Under the pieces are notes generated by a model. It was not told the origin of the DNA. It saw nothing but the letters and a program-made list of their open reading frames with translations, and did no database searches. From assembly GCF_013364215.1 (NCBI RefSeq), contig NZ_CP054923.1:5766001-5830000 (forward strand): a stretch of DNA of 64,000 nt, written 5' to 3'. Shown piece by piece: positions 58,357 through 64,000 of this stretch (position 1 is its first letter; the number at the start of each line of letters is the position of its first letter). The DNA comes from Verrucosispora sp. NA02020 (GTDB lineage Bacteria; Actinomycetota; Actinomycetes; Mycobacteriales; Micromonosporaceae). The position numbers and the translations under genes were made by a program.

Positions 58357-60141
58357 GTGTCCACGCCCCCCACCACCGCCCCGCAGCCACCCGAGAGCAC
58401 CGGCCCGGCCGGCGTACCCGCCGCGCGGACCGGCACCACCGCGGACCGCACGCCACCCGCCGCCCCGGAGGCCACCGCCGTCAACGCGGTCGCCGCTCCA
58501 GCGGTCGCCGCCGCCGATCCGGCCGGCCACGCGGTCCGCACCGCCGGAGAGCTGGCGGAGACGGCGGCGCGGGAGGCGGCGACCCAGCTCGCCCGGCCGG
58601 CGCCGGTCCCCCTCGACGACGTGGTGCCGGCCCCCGAACACGTCACCCCGGACGCCAGCGCCGACCATCTGCTCACCGCCGACACGGTCATCCGGGTCAG
58701 CGCCGACCCCGCCGCCCTCGCCGTCGCCGAGCAGCTCGCCGCGCTGCTGCGCCCCGCCACCGGGTACCCACTGCCGGTCACCGACACCACCGAGCCCGCC
58801 CCGGCCGGCGGCATCGCCCTCGACCTGACCGGCGATGCCGACCTCGGTGCGGAGGGCTACCGGCTCGACGTCACCCGCGCCGGGGTACGCCTCACCGCCG
58901 GCACCGCCGCCGGCCTGCACCACGGGGTCCAGACGCTGCGCCAACTGCTGCCCGCCGACATCGAGAGCGCCACCCCGGTCGACCGGCACTGGGTGCTGCC
59001 CGGCGGATCGATCCTCGACCGGCCCCGCTACCCGCACCGGGGCGCCATGCTCGACGTGGCCCGGCACTTCTTCGGCGTACCCGACGTGCTGCGGATGATC
59101 GACCACCTGGCCCGGTACAAGCTCAACCGGCTGCACCTGCACCTCACCGACGACCAGGGCTGGCGGATCGCCGTCGACTCCTGGCCCGACCTGAGCACCG
59201 TCGGCGGGGCCACCGAGGTCGGAGGCGGGCCGGGCGGGTACTACACCCAGGCCGACTACCGCCGGATCGTGACGTACGCGGCGGCCCGGCACATCACCGT
59301 CATCCCCGAGATCGACCTGCCCGGGCACACCAACGCCGCATTGGCCGCGTACCCGGAACTCTCCCCGGACCGGACCGCTCCGCCGCCGTACACCGGCACC
59401 GAGGTCGGGTTCAGCTACGTCGACCCGGCACACGATCGGACGTACGACTTCGTCGCCGACGTCCTCGGCGAACTCGCTGCACTCACCCCCGGCCAGTTGT
59501 TGCACATCGGCGGCGACGAGGCGTTCAAGGTGCCCGCCGACGTCTACGCCGGGTTCGTCGAACGGGTGCAGCGGATCGTCGCCGGGCTCGGCAAGACGGT
59601 CGTCGGATGGCACCAGATCGCCCCGGCCGGGCACATCGACGGACGGATCCTGCAGTGGTGGGGCACGAACGGCGACGACCCGCAGACCGCCGACGCGGTC
59701 CGTCGGGGCGCCCGCGTGATCCTCTCCCCCGGCAACCACGCATACCTGGACATGAAGTACGCCCCGGACACGCCGCTCGGACACGACTGGGCCGGTCTCA
59801 TCGACGTACGTCGGGCGTACGAGTGGGATCCCGGCACGCACCTGACCGGCGTGCCGGCCGAGGCCGTACTCGGGGTGGAGGCGCCGCTCTGGACCGAGTC
59901 GGTGACGAGCCTCGACGAGATCGAGTTCATGCTGCTGCCCCGCCTGCCCGCGATCGCCGAGCTGGGCTGGTCACCCCGCCGTACCCACGACTGGGACGCC
60001 TTCCGTCGACGGCTGGCCGGGCACGGCCCGCGCTGGACGCGGGCGGGCGTCACCTTCCACTCCGCACCCGACATCCCCTGGCCGCCCCACGCAACCATCC
60101 CCCCTGCAAGGAAGGGCCCCTTGTTAACGCCTGGTGTATAG
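58357..60141 (+). CDS. beta-N-acetylhexosaminidase, GH20 family
   Basis: The protein is 594 residues. A 80-residue Ala/Pro/Thr-rich N-terminus without signal peptide precedes the GH20b-like domain and the catalytic barrel (YPHRGAMLDVARHFFGVPDV, LHLHLTDDQGWRIAVDSWP, VIPEIDLPGHTNAALAAYPE). The catalytic pair is Asp387-Glu388 in HIGGDEAF, and WGTNGDD and EAPLWTESV are in place. It releases terminal GlcNAc or GalNAc; lack of export signal suggests that it works on imported oligosaccharides. The last nine residues (KGPLLTPGV) and stop come from a palindromic repeat element. Confidence 0.95.
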   Translation: MSTPPTTAPQPPESTGPAGVPAARTGTTADRTPPAAPEATAVNAVAAPAVAAADPAGHAVRTAGELAETAAREAATQLARPAPVPLDDVVPAPEHVTPDASADHLLTADTVIRVSADPAALAVAEQLAALLRPATGYPLPVTDTTEPAPAGGIALDLTGDADLGAEGYRLDVTRAGVRLTAGTAAGLHHGVQTLRQLLPADIESATPVDRHWVLPGGSILDRPRYPHRGAMLDVARHFFGVPDVLRMIDHLARYKLNRLHLHLTDDQGWRIAVDSWPDLSTVGGATEVGGGPGGYYTQADYRRIVTYAAARHITVIPEIDLPGHTNAALAAYPELSPDRTAPPPYTGTEVGFSYVDPAHDRTYDFVADVLGELAALTPGQLLHIGGDEAFKVPADVYAGFVERVQRIVAGLGKTVVGWHQIAPAGHIDGRILQWWGTNGDDPQTADAVRRGARVILSPGNHAYLDMKYAPDTPLGHDWAGLIDVRRAYEWDPGTHLTGVPAEAVLGVEAPLWTESVTSLDEIEFMLLPRLPAIAELGWSPRRTHDWDAFRRRLAGHGPRWTRAGVTFHSAPDIPWPPHATIPPARKGPLLTPGV

Positions 60142-60161
60142 CAGGGGACCCCTCCTAACAT
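60107..60161. repeat. palindromic intergenic element, copy 5, overlapping the GH20 3' end
   Basis: AAGGAAGGGCCCCTTGTTAA faces TATAGCAGGGGACCCCTCCT around CGCCTGG. The GH20 reading frame enters the element and stops at TAG 60139-60141. The part after the stop forms the second arm. Confidence 0.9.
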
Positions 60162-60577
60162 CGCCCCCGCGCGGTGGGCGGGTTCGCGACGGGGCAGGTG
60201 ATGTCGGGGGTTCGACGCCGGACGGTCCGGGCGCGAGGACGCGTCAATCTAACGCCGGATCATCCGGTTTGCCGCTGGAGATTCGTACCTTGATGTCTGG
60301 TTCGTGCCCGCTCGTGGGTGGGCCGTGGCCGCGGCGATCGCGGAATCATCGGGCCGGGCCGAGGGTTGTACATGGCATGACCGCGACGCCTCCCCCGGCG
60401 CCGCACCCCCCGGGACCCGGGTCGGAATGACCCCGCACCCCCCGGCGTTACACCTGGCTCGGACGTCGTGAGCAGTCCCCACCGCGCGGACGCCGACGAA
60501 CCCGGGACATCCCCCCGCGGCACACCCGTCCCCCACGGGAGATCGCCGCACACCCCCGACGAAAGGTTCAGATCATC
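60162..60577. other. intergenic region upstream of the C39-like gene
   Basis: I see no supported gene. The 5' flank of the secreted C39-like protein is unusually long (about 400 bases) and could hold a regulatory leader; I looked for the known c-di-AMP and cobalamin riboswitch patterns and did not recognise either. Confidence 0.4.
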
Positions 60578-61237
60578 ATGCGTACCACCATGCTGCGCAA
60601 GACCGCTCTGACCATCGCCGCTGCCGCCGCCACCGCCGGAGGCATCGCCGCACCCGCGATCGCCGCCCAGGCCACCCCGGGCGTCCAGGCCGCTGCCGTC
60701 GTGCAGGCCGACCGCAAGGGCCACAGCGAGCGCCAGCTCGACGTCCGCTACGAAGCCCAGCCCAACTTCTACTACTGCGGCCCCGCCGCCGCCCGCAACG
60801 CCCTCAGCGTCCAAGGCAAGAACATCGACGTCCACACCATGGCCACGCAGATGGGCACCACCGAGAACGGCACCGACAGCATCAACGACATCACCCCCGT
60901 CCTCAACCGCGAAACCGGCAAGGACGCCTACAAGTCCGTCGAAATCAACACCCCCACCGCCGACAACCACCAGACCGACAAGCTCCGCGACGACATCATC
61001 CGCACCATCGACGAAGGCCGCGCCGTCGTCGCCAACATCGCCGGCACCACCACCGACACCACCGGCACCACCCACAGCTTCGAAGGCGGCCACTACATCA
61101 GCGTCACCGGCTACACCGACAACGGCAACACCGTCACCATCGCCGACTCCGCCAACCCCGACCACGCCCGCTACGACCTCCACATCAACGACCTCGCCAA
61201 CTGGATCGCCACCCGCGGCTACGCCACCACCCACTGA
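60578..61237 (+). CDS. secreted C39-like cysteine peptidase family protein
   Basis: The protein is 219 residues with a signal peptide ending near AIAA (about residue 30). The papain-like C39 fold is visible with Cys67 in FYYCGPAAARNAL, His172 in EGGHYISVTGY and Asp190 in TIADSANP, so the catalytic triad is complete. Substrates are unknown; relatives cleave peptides or peptide cross-links at the cell surface. AAAGG precedes the ATG. A hairpin ends the gene, followed at once by the remnant rRNA spacer on the other strand. The coding region shows repeated Thr-Gly-Thr-Thr stretches. Confidence 0.88.
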   Translation: MRTTMLRKTALTIAAAAATAGGIAAPAIAAQATPGVQAAAVVQADRKGHSERQLDVRYEAQPNFYYCGPAAARNALSVQGKNIDVHTMATQMGTTENGTDSINDITPVLNRETGKDAYKSVEINTPTADNHQTDKLRDDIIRTIDEGRAVVANIAGTTTDTTGTTHSFEGGHYISVTGYTDNGNTVTIADSANPDHARYDLHINDLANWIATRGYATTH

Positions 61238-61246
61238 CACCCCAAC

Positions 61247-61273
61247 GGCCGGCCCCCCACACGGGGGCCGGCC
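61247..61273 (+). terminator. hairpin after C39-like gene
   Basis: A perfect 11-base-pair stem (GGCCGGCCCCC) with loop CACAC starts 10 bases after the stop codon. Confidence 0.82.
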
Positions 61274-61550
61274 ACTCGAACCTGCCGGCCGTTGCCGAAA
61301 GAAAACTCGCCAGTGTCTCCGCCAATTGAGCACCCCGACCCGACATTCGCAGGTCGCGGGCTCCATACCAGCTTTCGCCGGATGGTGCTCCTTAGAAAGG
61401 CCAACAAAAACCTATTGGAAAAGCAAACCCCAGCAACAAAATGTTGTTGCCAAAGGAATCCCCACCAACCCGAAAGTTGGCACGGGGCATCATAAAACAA
61501 TTTGGCACTGGCTTATCAAGCACCCTGTTGAGTTCTCAAAGAACAACCAC
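61274..61550 (-). pseudogene. remnant of an rRNA operon: leader with boxA joined to 16S tail and 16S-23S spacer
   Basis: Read on the minus strand: a boxA antitermination element (TGTTCTTTGAGAAC, 61532-61545) and the A/T-rich leader ending GGTTTTTGTTGG, which normally precedes the 16S start (AGAGTTTGATCCTGG). Instead, directly after 61401, CCTTTCTAAGGAGCACC follows (61384-61400), which is the very end of 16S rRNA (after GGATCACCT) and the beginning of the spacer, then ATCCGGCGAAAGCTGGTATG and other spacer-like sequence to about 61275. No 16S, 23S or 5S is present. Resemblance to Micromonospora rRNA leaders and spacers is from memory. Either both rRNA genes were lost, or the assembly has dropped them. 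Confidence 0.7.
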
Positions 61551-61604
61551 ACACCACACCACGATCCTGCATTTCTGCCTGACCGCGTCTGGGGCAACCG
61601 CTCC

Positions 61605-61633
61605 AAACTATCTGAGCCGCTCTCGGAGTGCAA
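61605..61633 (-). promoter_or_regulatory. rRNA-type promoter, proximal
   Basis: Minus-strand TTGCAC (61628-61633) and TAGTTT (61605-61610) are 17 bases apart, a good sigma-A spacing, and lie about 60 bases ahead of the boxA. Confidence 0.5.
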
Positions 61634-61776
61634 CCTGAAGAATCAGACTTTTACTCTGTAGCTTGCTCGGGACCCGCGCTGACGCACGCCCATCGGGCGG
61701 TCGTTTCTGTCGCGGGAAGCGGCAGACCGGCGATCACCATCTCTGGCGACCCACCCGGCTCCCTGCCGGCTTCAGC

Positions 61777-61805
61777 ACTCTACCCGGTTGGCTTCGCGAT
61801 CGCAA
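61777..61805 (-). promoter_or_regulatory. rRNA-type promoter, distal
   Basis: Minus-strand TTGCGA (61800-61805) and TAGAGT (61777-61782) are 17 bases apart. Two or more tandem promoters are usual ahead of actinobacterial rRNA operons. The surrounding bases from 61551 to 62121 hold no supported gene. Confidence 0.55.
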
Positions 61806-62121
61806 CTCCGTCTTAGGGAGTCTCTCGCACCACCCGGTCTCAGTCTCAGGTCGACGGTGTCGACTCGATCCTGGCGCCCGTTCTCGGCCGGTTTGCCCCG
61901 GCCTCCCTCGTGCAGAGAGAAAGTTACGCGGACGTCCCGGAGAAGGCAAATCAGGATCCGTCGATGGTCTTGTCCGTGGGGCCAGTCGGGCCGGGCCGGG
62001 GGCTGCGAAGGCGAATGCCAGTCTCCCCGGGTCTCCCCCCGTCGGCACTCGACCACCCTGCGGTGGAACCTGTCCTGTCGGCGACGACCGGGACAGACCA
62101 GGACGTGCCAGAGTGTCTGGC

Positions 62122-62349
62122 ATGGATGACGTGTCCCGGCCCGCCAGTCCGGTCCTCGCCGAGGACGCGCTACTCGGGCTTCTCCTGCCGTTCTGGCAAC
62201 TGATCATCGGTGCGTTCGTGCTCTTCGCGGTGGTGGCCTCGATCGGACGTCTGATCAAGCGCGGCCCGTCGCGGATGAGTACGGCATTACTGGTGACCGC
62301 CGCCGCCATCGCCGGCTTCGCACTGGTGGGCGTCCTGCTACAGGGGTAG
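62122..62349 (+). CDS. small two-helix membrane protein
   Basis: The protein is 75 residues. Helix one is LLLPFWQLIIGAFVLFAVVA, then SIGRLIKRGPSRM forms a basic loop and helix two is ALLVTAAAIAGFALVGVLLQ. The ATG at 62122 is preferred, with GTG 62113 in frame three codons upstream. No family is recognised. It converges on the nitrilase gene with 6 bases between the stop codons. Confidence 0.65.
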   Translation: MDDVSRPASPVLAEDALLGLLLPFWQLIIGAFVLFAVVASIGRLIKRGPSRMSTALLVTAAAIAGFALVGVLLQG

Positions 62350-62355
62350 CGCCGT

Positions 62356-63153
62356 TCACATCCGCCGGTTGGCCAGGCTCGGCAGCTCTTCCCGGATACG
62401 TTCCAGCCGGGTCAGGTCGATGTCGGCCACCGCGAATCCGGGACCGTCGGGCACCTGGGAGAGCACCGAACCCCAGGGGTCGACCACCATGCTCCGGCCG
62501 TAACAGGTGCGGGCGGGTTCGTGGTCGCCGGTCTGGCCGGCCGCCGCGACGAAGCACTGGTTCTCGATCGCGCGAGCACGCAACAAGACCTCCCAGTGGT
62601 CGCGGCCGGTGTGCATCATGAACGCCGCCGGCACCACCAGCAGGTGGGCGCCTCCGCCGGAGGCGAGCTGCCGGTAGAGCTCCGGGAACCTGAGGTCGTA
62701 ACAGATCGACAGGCCGACGCGTACGCCCTCGACGTCGACCACCACGGGACGGTCACCGGGTGCCACCGTGGCGGACTCCCGGTACGAGACTCGGCCGGGG
62801 ATCTCCACGTCGTACAGGTGGATCTTGCGATAGCTGGCGGCAAGGGTGCCGGACCGGTCGAAGACCAGCGTGGTGTTCCAGGTGTGTTCGGGGTCCGGGC
62901 CGGACTCGTGGAACGAGCCGGCGATCAGCCAGACACCCCGTCGACGGGCGACGTCGGCGAAGAACCGGCCGACCTCGCCGTCGACCGGCTCCGCCGCAGG
63001 CATCCCCTTCGACGGGCCGAGGTAGTCGACGTACTCGGGGAGGAGCACCAGGTCGGCGCCGGCGTCGGCCGCCCGATCGATCAGGGCCTCGGCGGCGACC
63101 AGGTTCGCCTTACGGTCGTCCCGGGAGTTCAGCTGGCAGACAGCGACGCGCAT
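62356..63153 (-). CDS. nitrilase superfamily amidase (Nit1/2-like)
   Basis: The protein is 265 residues. The catalytic triad is Glu40 (VLLPEYVDY), Lys110 (YRKIHLYDVE) and Cys151 (LSICYDLRFPELYR), and a second Glu-related site is in RDHWEVLLRARAIENQCFV. These features match the branch that includes omega-amidase and deaminated glutathione amidase. It likely repairs or clears small amides. The ATG at 63153 is the first codon of the family similarity (MRVAVCQLNS). It is a single gene. Confidence 0.92.
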   Translation of the reverse strand: MRVAVCQLNSRDDRKANLVAAEALIDRAADAGADLVLLPEYVDYLGPSKGMPAAEPVDGEVGRFFADVARRRGVWLIAGSFHESGPDPEHTWNTTLVFDRSGTLAASYRKIHLYDVEIPGRVSYRESATVAPGDRPVVVDVEGVRVGLSICYDLRFPELYRQLASGGGAHLLVVPAAFMMHTGRDHWEVLLRARAIENQCFVAAAGQTGDHEPARTCYGRSMVVDPWGSVLSQVPDGPGFAVADIDLTRLERIREELPSLANRRM

Positions 63154-63214
63154 GCCTGCCAGCGTACGACCGAACTGCCGTGGACGGCAGCGCGAGCACC
63201 TGGCACCGGCCCGA

Positions 63215-64000
63215 TCAGGCCGACTTCTCCTCGCGCTCGCGCCGCGCCCGACGGCCGGTGAACTCGCGCGGGACGATGGTCGGGTTCACGTTCTCCAGCA
63301 CCGCGTCGCGTCCGATGAGCACCCGGGCGGCGTCGGGGTTGCTGGGCACCTCGTACATCACGGAGAGCAGGACCTCTTCCATGATCGCCCGCAGACCACG
63401 GGCACCGGTGCCACGCAACATCGCCTGGTCGGCGATCGCCTCCAGCGCCGGGTGCTCGAACTCCAGCTCGACGCCGTCCAGCTCGAAGAGGCGTTGGTAC
63501 TGACGGACCAGCGCGTTGCGGGGCTCGGTGAGGATGCGGACCAGCGCGCTGCGGTCCAGGCTGCGCACGCTGGTGATCACCGGAAGCCGGCCGATGAACT
63601 CGGGGATCAGCCCGAACTTGAGCATGTCCTCGGGCATGACCTGGCTGAAGATGTCGTCGGTGGACCGCTCGGAGACGGCCCGGAGACGGGCACCGAAGCC
63701 GGTGCCGCCGTGACCCGTACGCGCCTCGATGATCTGGTCCAGCCCGGCGAAGGCACCACCGCAGATGAACAGCACGTTGGTGGTGTCGATCTGGATGAAC
63801 TCCTGGTGCGGGTGCTTCCGGCCGCCCTGCGGGGGAACGTTGGCGACCGTGCCTTCGAGCATCTTCAGCAGCGCCTGCTGCACGCCCTCGCCGGAGACGT
63901 CCCGGGTGATCGACGGGTTCTCCGACTTCCGGGCGATCTTGTCGACCTCGTCGATGTAGATGATCCCGGTCTCGGCACGCTTGATGTCGTAGTCGGCGGC
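63215..64000 (-). CDS. clpX: ATP-dependent Clp protease ATP-binding subunit ClpX, C-terminal part
   Basis: The frame is open for 261 codons from the window edge to TGA. It includes Walker B and the following residues ([18 protein letters not shown]), [20 protein letters not shown], sensor 1 region [18 protein letters not shown], the RKH loop-proximal segment [10 protein letters not shown], arginine-finger region [12 protein letters not shown] and sensor 2 ([16 protein letters not shown]). The N-terminal zinc domain and Walker A lie outside the window. ClpX unfolds substrates and feeds them to ClpP. A basic tail ([12 protein letters not shown]) ends the protein. Confidence 0.96.
   Translation of the reverse strand, partial: AADYDIKRAETGIIYIDEVDKIARKSENPSITRDVSGEGVQQALLKMLEGTVANVPPQGGRKHPHQEFIQIDTTNVLFICGGAFAGLDQIIEARTGHGGTGFGARLRAVSERSTDDIFSQVMPEDMLKFGLIPEFIGRLPVITSVRSLDRSALVRILTEPRNALVRQYQRLFELDGVELEFEHPALEAIADQAMLRGTGARGLRAIMEEVLLSVMYEVPSNPDAARVLIGRDAVLENVNPTIVPREFTGRRARREREEKSA

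Noticed and set aside
60162-60577. Riboswitch upstream of the C39-like gene
   Set aside because: Long leaders of cell-wall enzymes often carry c-di-AMP riboswitches, but the expected conserved blocks were not recognised.
61663-62121. N-terminal extension of the small membrane protein
   Set aside because: The upstream part of the frame lies over the rRNA-type promoter region and has shadow-like composition; ATG 62122 begins the coherent protein.

Overview
The window comes from a high-GC actinobacterium, most likely Micromonospora or a close member of the Micromonosporaceae. This rests on very strong G/C bias at third codon positions, actinobacterial families (XRE/DUF5753 with DUF397, roadblock proteins beside an atypical histidine kinase, an ECF42 sigma factor with a DGPF partner, iron boxes) and ribosomal-leader sequence that I recognise as Micromonospora-like. 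It looks chromosomal: dnaG, dgt, ppdK and clpX are present with two tRNA genes.

Layout. 0-1 kb: the end of a signal-less pair (TIM-barrel hydrolase-like protein plus an Ig-like protein). 1.3-5.9 kb: DGPF/ECF sigma pair, a RibD-like reductase and a DUF4153-type membrane protein. 5.9-9.4 kb: a secreted two-repeat protein, then a visibly lower-GC islet with a conserved unknown gene, a DUF488 gene and a Phd/PIN toxin-antitoxin pair, ending next to tRNA-Met(CAT). 9.6-13.2 kb: M16 peptidase-like protein, a helical-repeat protein, tRNA-Asn and a YtxH-like protein. 13.6-20.9 kb: carbohydrate block with a ROK regulator, a sugar isomerase and two secreted multidomain enzymes sharing a nearly identical lectin domain.

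21.1-29.5 kb: a tightly overlapping eight-gene minus-strand operon related to ebo clusters: inositol-phosphate synthase, UbiA prenyltransferase, TIM-barrel isomerase, EboA, TatD-like EboB, EboE, phosphodiesterase-like hydrolase and polyprenyl synthase. I infer a prenylated cyclitol (phosphate) product. 30-36.4 kb: ROK-controlled ribose/inositol-type ABC importer plus a Gfo/Idh/MocA dehydrogenase. 36.7 kb: YihY/BrkB. 38.4-45.7 kb: a TAXI-type TRAP transporter running straight into a conservon-like histidine kinase, a roadblock protein and a second TAXI binding lipoprotein, which looks like a transporter-linked sensory unit. 45.8-47.3 kb: DUF397/XRE pair and a small cysteine protein with a coupled 23-codon ORF.

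47.5-58 kb: housekeeping genes (DnaG and neighbour, BCCT transporter, siderophore-interacting protein under an iron box, dGTPase, VOC protein, roadblock protein, pyruvate phosphate dikinase). 58.3-64 kb: GH20 hexosaminidase, secreted C39-like protein, what appears to be a gutted rRNA operon (leader joined to the 16S tail/spacer, with no 16S or 23S), a small membrane protein, a nitrilase-family amidase and the C-terminal part of ClpX.

Small repeats are a theme: five copies of one palindromic intergenic element, two other long inverted repeats, and several tandem duplications placed exactly at gene ends.
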